From Bryobacteraceae bacterium (GTDB taxonomy: Bacteria > Acidobacteriota > Terriglobia > Bryobacterales > Bryobacteraceae), in assembly GCA_023384675.1 (NCBI GenBank), contig JAHDVK010000004.1, positions 124,001-188,000 on the forward strand: a stretch of 64,000 bases of DNA, in the 5' to 3' direction. Made by a program: the position numbers and the translations under genes. Positions 1-7,737 of the stretch are shown piece by piece (position 1 is the stretch's first letter; every line of letters begins with the position of its first letter). Under the pieces are notes generated by a model. That model was not told where the DNA came from, did not search any database, and saw only the letters and a list, made by a program, of their open reading frames with translations.

Positions 1-1
1 T

Positions 2-1381
2 TCGTCCAGTTCCTCGTCTTCAACATCGAGTGCGGCCACGTCCGCGGTTTCTTCGGCCTTGAGCGGCGCCGGCGGGACCGGGAGTTCGACCATGGGAACC
101 TCTAGCGCAGCGGCCTCGGGAGGCGGATCGTCGACGGGCGGGTTCCGCTCCTCCGGTACCAGCCGTTTCAGCGGAGCGTCCAGCCGGGGTTCTTCCGGTG
201 GCTCGACAGGCGCGGCAAGTTCAGCGGCCACCGCGGCCTCAGCCGCCGGAGGCGGCGTTGACGCCGGGGCCATGGAAGGCATGAGCGGCGGCATCAGCGA
301 CTTCATGCAGGTGCTCCAGAAGGCCGCGCCCGCGGGCAAGATGGTGAAGAAGGGCGATGTGGTGGCGGATTTCGACCGCCAATACCAGGAAACGCGGCTG
401 GACGATTTCCGCTCCTCGGTCGAGCAGGGCGAGACGAACATCCGGAAGGTGGACTCGGAACTGGAAGTGACGCGCAAGGCTCGCGAATTGAACATCGAGC
501 AGGCGCGCGCGGCGGTGGAGCGGGCCAAGCTGGATATCAAGACTACACCCGTCCGCAGCCAGATCCAGGCCGAGGTTTTGAAATTGGAGCTGGAGGAAGC
601 TGAGGCGCAACTGCAGCGGCTTCTAAGTGAGGTGAAGTTCCAACAGATCAGCGAGCAGGCGCAGCGGCGCAACACCGAGATCGGCATGGAGCAGTCCCGC
701 AAAGAGCTCCAGATGGCGCAGCGCAATATCGACCGGATGAGCATGAAGGCGCCCATGGACGGCATGGTGGTGATGCAGCAGACGTTCCGCAGCGGGGAGT
801 TTGTGCAGATCCAGGAAGGCGACCAGCTCATGTCTGGGCAGATGTTCATGCAGATCGTGGACCCATCTTCAATGATGGTGTCCGCGTCGGTGAACCAGGC
901 CGATGTGGAACTGATTCGCGTGGGCGCCACCGCTCGGCTGCACTTTGACGCCTACCCGGGACTGGAATTGCCGGGCCGCGTTGTGTCGATCGGCGCGATG
1001 ACGAAAACCGGCGGACAGCGCGCGGATTACGTCAAGGAGATTCCGGTGTATATCAAGGTGGAAGGCGCCGATTCCCGCATCATCCCCGATCTGAGCGTAA
1101 GCGCGGACGTGGTGATCGAAGAGGCGCGCGAGCAAATCCTGGTGCCGCTCGAAAGCGTACGCCGGGACGGCGACGGGGGCCAACCGTATGTGTTCGTGCG
1201 CACCGCGACGGGCTTCGAGAAACGGCAAGTGGAATTGGGCCTGACGAGCAACGTGAAGGCAGCGGTGAAGTCGGGGCTTCGCGAGGGCGAGACGGTGGCG
1301 GTGGAAACGCCGCCGGTGAAACAGGAAAGCGGAAAGCGTCCCGTGGCGAATGTGCCGCGCGAGACTCCGCCAGGAGCGTGA
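2..1381 (+). CDS. HlyD/AcrA-type periplasmic adaptor, first of three; 5' end lies outside the window
   Basis: Membrane-fusion (adaptor) subunit of a tripartite efflux system, expected to bridge an inner-membrane transporter and a TolC channel. The frame is open to the window edge, so the true start and the membrane anchor are not seen. The first 80 or so visible residues are almost only Ser, Gly, Ala and Thr. They are followed by the second half of a lipoyl/barrel-sandwich domain (VKKGDVVADFD), a long coiled-coil hairpin rich in Glu, Gln and Arg, the return strand (KAPMDGMVV), a beta-barrel and a C-terminal membrane-proximal domain. The low-complexity stretch therefore seems to sit inside the lipoyl domain. 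The next gene starts two bases after this stop, so the genes form an operon. The family is clear; the substrate is unknown. Confidence 0.88.
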   Translation, partial: SSSSSSSTSSAATSAVSSALSGAGGTGSSTMGTSSAAASGGGSSTGGFRSSGTSRFSGASSRGSSGGSTGAASSAATAASAAGGGVDAGAMEGMSGGISDFMQVLQKAAPAGKMVKKGDVVADFDRQYQETRLDDFRSSVEQGETNIRKVDSELEVTRKARELNIEQARAAVERAKLDIKTTPVRSQIQAEVLKLELEEAEAQLQRLLSEVKFQQISEQAQRRNTEIGMEQSRKELQMAQRNIDRMSMKAPMDGMVVMQQTFRSGEFVQIQEGDQLMSGQMFMQIVDPSSMMVSASVNQADVELIRVGATARLHFDAYPGLELPGRVVSIGAMTKTGGQRADYVKEIPVYIKVEGADSRIIPDLSVSADVVIEEAREQILVPLESVRRDGDGGQPYVFVRTATGFEKRQVELGLTSNVKAAVKSGLREGETVAVETPPVKQESGKRPVANVPRETPPGA

Positions 1382-1382
1382 T

Positions 1383-2681
1383 ATGTCGAAGGATGTGAAG
1401 AAACAGCGTTTGGGGCAGGTGAACGGGAAGGGCAGGGTAGCCGGCTGGATCGTGGGTCTGCTCGCGGTGGGCGGCGCGGGCTACGCGGCCTATCACTACA
1501 ACACGAACAAACCGATTGAAGTGCCCGTAGCCAGCGTGCGGCGTGGCGAATTCGTGGTGTCGGTCCGGTCGCGCGGCGAGATCAAGAGCGTACGCTCCAC
1601 AATTCTCAGCGCGCCGCAGGTGCCTAACCCGCGCATTGTCCAGCTGGCCGAATCGGGCAAGCCCATCAGGCGAGGCGAAGTAGTGGTGGAATTCGACGCG
1701 GCCCAGCTGGAGCAGTATTACCTCGACCGGCAGACGCAGGTCCGCACGGTGGATAGCGAAATCGTCCAGCAGCAGGCGACGCACCGGATCACGAACGAGC
1801 AGGACGCGATGAGCCTGATGACGTCGCAGTACGACGTGCAGCGTTCTGAGTTGGAGGCCAGCAAGGCGGAGATCCTGTCCGAGATCGAAGGCGCGAAAAC
1901 GCGCATCGACGTGGGCATCTCGCAGGGCGCGCTCCAGCAGGTGAAGACGACGATCAAGGCGCACGGCGTTTCGCAGGATGCCGACATCGACCGCTTGCGG
2001 ATGCGCAAGGACAAAACCGTCCGCGACATGGAGCGCATCAAGGGGTACTTGTCGAAGATGACCATCCGCGCCCCCGTGGATGGGATAGTCAACATCATGC
2101 CTAATTTCCGGGCGCAGGGCAGCTGGGGTTCCACGCCGCCGGCGTTCAAGGAAGGCGACAACGCGTGGACCGGCGCGGCGATCGCGGAAATCCCCGATCT
2201 ATCCGAGATGCGGGTCGAGATGAAGCTCGAGGAAGTGGACCGCGGCAAGGTGAAACTCGGTCAAGAGATTCGCGTGCGCGTGGATGCGATTCCCGACCGC
2301 GAGTTCAAGGCGAGGCTCGACTGGATCAGCCCGATCGCCAGCCTGCAGTTCCGCGGGTTCGGCTCGGCGAGCGAAAAGACTTTTCCGGCCCGGGCGACTC
2401 TGACGCAGACCGACGAGCGGCTGCGGCCCGGAATGAGCGCCTCGGCCGAGGTATTGATTGAGACGGCCGCCAACAGCCTGTTGATCCCCTCCAAGGCCAG
2501 TTTCATGGACCAGGGCAAGCCCGCCGTGTGGGTGCAGCGCGGACAAGGGTTCCAGGTGCGGCACATCGAGGTGGGCCAGCGGAACGATAACGACATCGTG
2601 GTGACGGCCGGCCTGGAAGAAGGGGACCGGATCGCGCTGGAGAATCCGGCGGAAGTGGCCAAGAGGGCCAAAAAGTTCTAG
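1383..2681 (+). CDS. HlyD/AcrA-type periplasmic adaptor, second of three
   Basis: A 432-residue adaptor protein with an N-terminal signal anchor (residues about 19-35, a hydrophobic run beginning AGWIVGLLAVGG), a split lipoyl domain (GEVVVEFDAAQLEQYY and later MTIRAPVDGIVNI), a coiled-coil hairpin between the two halves, a beta-barrel (RVRVDAIPDREFKARLD) and a C-terminal domain. The ATG at 1383 is chosen because AGGAG lies eight bases upstream and the protein then opens with a basic stretch followed by the membrane segment. It is only distantly similar to the adaptor genes on either side, so this is not a recent duplication. It probably pairs with the permease at 4696 and the channel at 5995. 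Confidence 0.92.
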   Translation: MSKDVKKQRLGQVNGKGRVAGWIVGLLAVGGAGYAAYHYNTNKPIEVPVASVRRGEFVVSVRSRGEIKSVRSTILSAPQVPNPRIVQLAESGKPIRRGEVVVEFDAAQLEQYYLDRQTQVRTVDSEIVQQQATHRITNEQDAMSLMTSQYDVQRSELEASKAEILSEIEGAKTRIDVGISQGALQQVKTTIKAHGVSQDADIDRLRMRKDKTVRDMERIKGYLSKMTIRAPVDGIVNIMPNFRAQGSWGSTPPAFKEGDNAWTGAAIAEIPDLSEMRVEMKLEEVDRGKVKLGQEIRVRVDAIPDREFKARLDWISPIASLQFRGFGSASEKTFPARATLTQTDERLRPGMSASAEVLIETAANSLLIPSKASFMDQGKPAVWVQRGQGFQVRHIEVGQRNDNDIVVTAGLEEGDRIALENPAEVAKRAKKF

Positions 2682-2699
2682 CCGGAGTCAGGATTGGCA

Positions 2700-4691
2700 A
2701 TGAAGAAATTTCTCGTACGTTTGATCATTCTGGCCGTAGTGGCGGGCGCCGGCTATGGCGCGTGGCGGCTGTTCCAGGGGCTGCCCAGCCGGCAGCAGCA
2801 AACGCCGACGACCAAGGCGCGCCAGGGCGACGTGGTGGTCCGCAGCTACGCGCGCGGCGAACTGCGTGCCGTGCGCTCGGCCTCTCTCACGGCTCCGAAC
2901 CTGTTCGGCACGGTGCAGGTCACCCGGCTGGCGCCGCTGGGCGCGTTCGCCCGCGAGAAGGATCTGATCGTGGAGTTCGACGACTCCGAAGTGCAGGCGC
3001 GGCTCGAACAAAAGGAACTCGAACTCGAGCAGGTGGACGAGCAGATCAAAAAGGCACAGGCCGATCTGAACATCCGCAACAACCAGGATCAGGTGGAACT
3101 GCTGCGGGCGCGCTATTCGGTGCGCCGGGCCGAACTCGAGGTCAAGCGCAACGAACTGTTGTCGGCCATCGACCAGCAAAGAAACACGCTGAACCTCGAG
3201 GAAGCGCGGCGGCGGTTGAAGCAGCTCGAAAGCGACGTCAAGTCACGGCAGGAGCAGGCGCAGGCCGAACTTGCCGTATTGCGCGAGCGGCGGAACCGCA
3301 ATGTGCTGGATATCAACCGCGAAAAGATGCGGCTGGCCCAGGTAAAGCTGCTGTCGCCGATCAGCGGACTGGTGGCGATCAAGCAGAACCGGACGGGTTT
3401 CTCGGGCATGTTCGGCTCAGCCGTACCGGATATCCGCGAGGGCGACCAGGTGCAGCCGGGCATCCCGGTGGCCGACGTGCTGGATTTGTCCGAACTCGAA
3501 GTCGTTGCGCGCGTGGGTGAACTGGACCGGGCGAATCTGACCGAGGGCCAGGAAGTGCTGATCCGGCTCGATGCGATCGCCGAGAAAGTGTTCAACGGCA
3601 AGATCAAGACGATGAGCGGCACGGCCAGCGCAAACGTCTTTTCGGCCGACCCGGGCAAGAAGTTCGACGTCATTTTCTCGATTGACATGAAGCAGCTGCT
3701 GAACGCTCTGGGTGCGACGCCCGAGCAGGTCGCGCGCATCATGGCGACGGCCGAAGCGAACCGCAAACGGCCCGCGGCTACCACGCCGGCGGGCATGTTC
3801 GGCGGGATGCCGCAAGCCGCGATGGCGATGGCGGGCGGCGCGGCAAGCGCGGGCGGGGGAGGTGCGCGCACGTTTATGATGGGCGGCGCGCCGGGCGGCA
3901 TGCCTGGGGGAGGCGCGATGCCGGAGATCTCCGCCGAGCAGCAGCAGCAAATGCGAGCAGCGTTTACCAAGGCGCTGGGCGGCCGGAACATGCAGGATCT
4001 GTCGCAGGAAGAACGCCAGAAGATCTTCGCGCAGCTACGCTCGACCATGCAGGGAGGCGCGGCGACGAAGGGCGCCGCAACCAAGAGCGCGGCCACAAAG
4101 GGCGGTGAGCAGGCTGAAGGCCCCCAGGCGGAAGGCCAGCAGCGCCGCCGCGGGCCGCGCGCGGAAGGCGAACAGGCCCCGGCGCAAGCGGGCGCCGAAG
4201 CCGGCCAGCGCGGCCAGCGGGGTCAACGAGGACAACGCGGCGAAGGAGGCGGTGAAGCTGGTCCGGTGATGCGGGCCAGCAACACGCAGGGCTACTCGCA
4301 GCAGGACATGGACAGCGCGAAGTTGCCCGCGCCGCCCGCGGCGGACTCCGACCTCGAAGTGCTGTTGCGGCCGGGACTGCTGGCCGATGTCGAAATCATC
4401 GTCGAGAAGGTGCCGGATGCGATCTACGTGCCCAACCAGGCGGTGTTCGAGAAGGAAGGCAAACCGGTGGTCTACATCAAGACGGCCAAGGGCTTCGAGC
4501 AGCGCGAGATCAAGATCGCCAAGCGCAGCGAAACGGTGACGGTGATCGGCGAAGGAATCGGAGCCGGCGACGTGATCGCGATGGCGGACCCGACGGTTTC
4601 GCCCAGCGACCGGAAGAAAGCCGGGGAGCCCAAGTCCTCCGGCGGGCCCATGGGCGCGATGCCCGGGGGCGCCGCGAAAGGGGGGCAGTAA
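2700..4691 (+). CDS. HlyD/AcrA-type periplasmic adaptor, third of three, with a long low-complexity insert
   Basis: A 663-residue adaptor, about 250 longer than usual. It has a membrane anchor (residues 4-22), a lipoyl half (EKDLIVEFDDSEVQARL), a coiled coil, the second lipoyl half (VKLLSPISGLVAI), a beta-barrel, and then an insert of about 170 residues before the C-terminal domain (RPGLLADVEIIVEKVPDAIYVPNQAVF). The insert starts Met/Gly/Ala-rich, goes through a QQQQMRAAFTKALGG helix-like stretch, and ends with Gln/Gly/Arg repeats of the unit RGQ. The ATG at 2700 is preferred over TTG at 2694, because AGGA lies six bases before the ATG. The insert seems to be surface-exposed and its role is unknown. 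It resembles neither neighbour. Confidence 0.9.
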   Translation: MKKFLVRLIILAVVAGAGYGAWRLFQGLPSRQQQTPTTKARQGDVVVRSYARGELRAVRSASLTAPNLFGTVQVTRLAPLGAFAREKDLIVEFDDSEVQARLEQKELELEQVDEQIKKAQADLNIRNNQDQVELLRARYSVRRAELEVKRNELLSAIDQQRNTLNLEEARRRLKQLESDVKSRQEQAQAELAVLRERRNRNVLDINREKMRLAQVKLLSPISGLVAIKQNRTGFSGMFGSAVPDIREGDQVQPGIPVADVLDLSELEVVARVGELDRANLTEGQEVLIRLDAIAEKVFNGKIKTMSGTASANVFSADPGKKFDVIFSIDMKQLLNALGATPEQVARIMATAEANRKRPAATTPAGMFGGMPQAAMAMAGGAASAGGGGARTFMMGGAPGGMPGGGAMPEISAEQQQQMRAAFTKALGGRNMQDLSQEERQKIFAQLRSTMQGGAATKGAATKSAATKGGEQAEGPQAEGQQRRRGPRAEGEQAPAQAGAEAGQRGQRGQRGQRGEGGGEAGPVMRASNTQGYSQQDMDSAKLPAPPAADSDLEVLLRPGLLADVEIIVEKVPDAIYVPNQAVFEKEGKPVVYIKTAKGFEQREIKIAKRSETVTVIGEGIGAGDVIAMADPTVSPSDRKKAGEPKSSGGPMGAMPGGAAKGGQ

Positions 4692-4695
4692 TCCC

Positions 4696-5955
4696 ATGAG
4701 CCGGCTGCTGCAAGCCTACATTCCCGAAATCTACATGGGCCTGTCGAGCCTGCTGGTGCATAAACTGCGCACCATGCTGACGATGCTCGGCATGATCTTC
4801 GGCGTCGGCGCCGTGGTGGCGATGCTCGCCATCACGGCGGGTGTCGAAAAGGAAATGCTCAGCTACATCGATATGCTGGGCGTGAACAACATCATCATCG
4901 AGGCGAAGGAAGCGGTGGACCGCAACGAACTGCAGGCCCGCCGCGCGATTTCCCCCGGCCTGACCTTCCGCGATTTCCGCGCGATCCGCGAGAACACGCA
5001 GGGCATCGAGATCATGACGCCGCGCAAACGGTTCAAGCCAACCAAGGTGATTCCGAAGACGGCGTCCGAGCCGCCGGTGCTGATCGGCGTGGAGCCGACC
5101 TATGAACAGATCCAGAGCATCCGCGTCGTGGAGGGGCGGTTCTTCACCGCGGAGGAGGACGCCCAATCGGCGCCCGTCTGTGTGCTGGGCGAGTCGGCGA
5201 AGGTCAATCTGCTCGGCTACGAGCCGGCTGTAGGCAAGTACGTCAAGCTCAATGAGGTTTGGCTGCAAGTGATCGGCGTGATGGCGCAGCAGGCGGGCGC
5301 GGATACCGACGTGGAAGGCGTCGAGATTCTGAGCCGGAACAATCTTGTGGTGGCGCCGCTGAACACCGTGATGCGCCGTTTCGAGGACGGCAACAGCTAC
5401 CTGAAGGACGAGATCGACGGCATCTACATGCGCGTCGTGCCCGGCACGGATTCGATCGAAGTGGCCGGTGTGGTCTCGGCGATTCTCACTGCGACCCACA
5501 AGGACGCGGGCGATTTCACGGTGACGGTGCCCGCCGGCTTGCTTGAGCAGAAGAAGCGCACGTCGGATATTTTCAAGGTCGTGATGATCTGTATCGCGGG
5601 CATTTCGCTGCTGGTGGGCGGCATCGGCATCATGAATATCATGCTCGCGACGGTGCTGGAGCGCACGCGCGAGATCGGCATCCGGCGCGCGATCGGCGCG
5701 CGGCAAAAGGACATCATCCGCCAGTTCCTTACCGAGGCGGTGATGATCTCGATTATCGGCGGGCTGATCGGCATTCTGTTCGGCTTTACGCTCTCGCGGG
5801 TGATCGCCGCGGCGGCTGGCTGGTCCACCGTGGTTACGTTCGCCTCGATTGCCGTGGCGTTCGGCGTTTCGGTGGGCATCGGCCTGCTGTTCGGCATCTA
5901 TCCCGCGGTCCAGGCAGCCAAACTGGATCCAATCGAAGCCATCCGGTATGAATAG
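4696..5955 (+). CDS. MacB-like ABC transporter permease (FtsX fold)
   Basis: A 419-residue inner-membrane permease with a MacB-type periplasmic core. It has one N-terminal membrane helix (LRTMLTMLGMIFGVGAVVAML), a large periplasmic domain (about residues 45-270), and three C-terminal helices with the family signature LVGGIGIMNIMLATVLERTREIGIRRAIGA. It ends with the usual LDPIEAIRYE. No nucleotide-binding domain is fused, unlike E. coli MacB, and no ATPase gene lies among the five genes visible here. The ATPase may lie upstream of the window. It starts four bases after the adaptor at 2700 and probably uses mechanotransmission to drive a TolC-type channel, as in MacAB. The substrate is unknown. 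Confidence 0.93.
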   Translation: MSRLLQAYIPEIYMGLSSLLVHKLRTMLTMLGMIFGVGAVVAMLAITAGVEKEMLSYIDMLGVNNIIIEAKEAVDRNELQARRAISPGLTFRDFRAIRENTQGIEIMTPRKRFKPTKVIPKTASEPPVLIGVEPTYEQIQSIRVVEGRFFTAEEDAQSAPVCVLGESAKVNLLGYEPAVGKYVKLNEVWLQVIGVMAQQAGADTDVEGVEILSRNNLVVAPLNTVMRRFEDGNSYLKDEIDGIYMRVVPGTDSIEVAGVVSAILTATHKDAGDFTVTVPAGLLEQKKRTSDIFKVVMICIAGISLLVGGIGIMNIMLATVLERTREIGIRRAIGARQKDIIRQFLTEAVMISIIGGLIGILFGFTLSRVIAAAAGWSTVVTFASIAVAFGVSVGIGLLFGIYPAVQAAKLDPIEAIRYE

Positions 5956-5994
5956 AGAGACTTTTTCCCCTTAGTGACGAGTTCAGGATTGACC

Positions 5995-7671
5995 ATGCGA
6001 CTAATAGCAGCTTTTCTGTGTCTGGCGATGGTTGCGCCCGCCCAAGTGCGCAGCAATCTGGCAAGTTCTTCGTACAATGACTATTCCGCGCCGTGGCTCG
6101 GCTCGGGAAGCTATTGGAAGAAGAATTTCGGCCATCTGGATACGAGGGTGGTGCTGGAGCCGCCCGTGCGATTGGGCGAATACGTGGTGGACGGCAAGCT
6201 CACGCTGTCGCTGAAGGCGTATCTGGATCTGGTACTGGCCAACAACACCAACATTGGCATCCAGAAGCTGACCCTCGAGATCCCGAAGAACGGCATTCAG
6301 CGGTCCCTCGGCATCTTCGACCCCACCTTCACGGCCACGTTTTCCGCCACGCGATCAGAGACACCCGCGACGAACCAGTTGCAGGGCGCCAACATTCTGA
6401 GCCAGTTGGCCCAGCCCTACAACGGGCGCGTCCAGATGCTGACCCCTTTCAGCACCACGGTCTTTACGCAGTGGAGCGGCGACCGGCGCTCGACCAACGA
6501 CACCTTCCAGTTGTTCAATCCCGGCTGGAACAACACCTTCCAGACGGGCTTCATTCAGCCGCTGATCCGTAACCGCGGCGCTTACATCACGCGCCTGCCA
6601 ATCACGATCGCCAAGCGTCAGGTGCGCGTGCAGGAGTTCACCTTCCGCGACCAGGTGCAGAACCTGATCGTTCAGGCGGAGAACGCCTACTGGGACCTGG
6701 TCAGCGCAAAAGAACGCCTCCGCGTTCAAGAGCAGGCGCTGCAATTGGCCGAAGAATCGCTGAAACGCGCCCGGCGCGAACTGGAACTCGGCGCCACGCC
6801 GGAACTGGAAATCTACCAGCCTGAGCAACAGGCCGCCACCGCGCGCATCGGCGTTGTGCAGGTGCAGTACCAGATCAAGCAGTTCGAGGACAACCTGCGG
6901 CGGCAGGTTGGCGCTGACCTGGACCCGCTGTACCAGAACATTCCGATCGTGCTCACCGAAGACGTCAGCAAGGCGCCCGACGATACGGTGTATATCCACG
7001 AGGATCTTGTACAGGTGGCCAAGCAGAGTCGCCCCGACCTGATGAGCCTCCGCACAAGTATGGAGGTGAATGACCTGCAGATTCAGAGCGCGATGAACCT
7101 GCTCAAGCCGCAGTTGAACTTCCAGGGCACCTACTCGACCACCGGACGCGGCGGCGTGGGCAATCTGCGTCCCGGGCAGCCGGGCTATCCCGAAGGCGCA
7201 ACGGGTATCGTAGTCATCCCCGGCGGCTTCGGTGACTCCTTCCGCCAGTGGTTTCAGTTCAGCACCTTCGCCTTCAGCCTGAACCTGCAGTTGCCGATTC
7301 GCGACCGCGCGGCTTCAGCCAACCTCGCGGACGCCGTGGTCAACAAGCGCCTGAACGCACTGCGCGAGCGCAACATCGAGCAGCAGCTCCGGCAGGAAGT
7401 GCTGAACGCCATCACGCAGGTGGAATCGAGCCGCGAAGGCGTGAAACTGGCGCGAATCGCGCTGGATTTCGCCGAAAAACGCGTGGAAGCGGACCAAAAA
7501 CGCTACGATCTGGGCGTCATCCAGATCTTCTTCCTGCTCTCCGCGCAGACCGATTTGACCCAGGCGCAGTCGAATCTGGTGAACCAGACCGTGCAGTACA
7601 AGCGGAACCTGCTGGTGCTGCAACAGCGGCTCGGCACCCTGCTGGAAGACAAGGGCCTGGTGCTGCAGTAA
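5995..7671 (+). CDS. TolC-family outer-membrane efflux channel
   Basis: A 558-residue outer-membrane efflux protein. A signal peptide (residues 1 to about 18, hydrophobic LIAAFLCLAMVAPA) is followed by two helical-hairpin repeats typical of the OEP family: QAENAYWDLVSAKERLRVQEQALQ in the first half and INAITQVESSREGVKLARIAL-like helices in the second. The ATG at 5995 is chosen over GTG 5974, since AGGA lies six bases ahead and the signal peptide then starts with MRL. It closes the efflux operon that begins with the three adaptors. It would form the channel across the outer membrane and periplasm. Confidence 0.93.
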   Translation: MRLIAAFLCLAMVAPAQVRSNLASSSYNDYSAPWLGSGSYWKKNFGHLDTRVVLEPPVRLGEYVVDGKLTLSLKAYLDLVLANNTNIGIQKLTLEIPKNGIQRSLGIFDPTFTATFSATRSETPATNQLQGANILSQLAQPYNGRVQMLTPFSTTVFTQWSGDRRSTNDTFQLFNPGWNNTFQTGFIQPLIRNRGAYITRLPITIAKRQVRVQEFTFRDQVQNLIVQAENAYWDLVSAKERLRVQEQALQLAEESLKRARRELELGATPELEIYQPEQQAATARIGVVQVQYQIKQFEDNLRRQVGADLDPLYQNIPIVLTEDVSKAPDDTVYIHEDLVQVAKQSRPDLMSLRTSMEVNDLQIQSAMNLLKPQLNFQGTYSTTGRGGVGNLRPGQPGYPEGATGIVVIPGGFGDSFRQWFQFSTFAFSLNLQLPIRDRAASANLADAVVNKRLNALRERNIEQQLRQEVLNAITQVESSREGVKLARIALDFAEKRVEADQKRYDLGVIQIFFLLSAQTDLTQAQSNLVNQTVQYKRNLLVLQQRLGTLLEDKGLVLQ

Positions 7672-7698
7672 GCGCAGGCCGCGAAAACGCTACCCTGG

Positions 7699-7730
7699 AA
7701 GGGCGTGCCCGGCGGCGCGCCCTTCGTCTT
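7699..7730 (+). terminator. Probable rho-independent terminator of the efflux operon
   Basis: Perfect 7-base arms AAGGGCG and CGCCCTT enclose a 12-base GC-rich loop and are followed by a weak pyrimidine tract (CGTCTTTCT). It lies between the TolC-type gene stop and the mutL start. The T-tract is poor, so the call is tentative. Confidence 0.45.
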
Positions 7731-7737
7731 TCTACCC

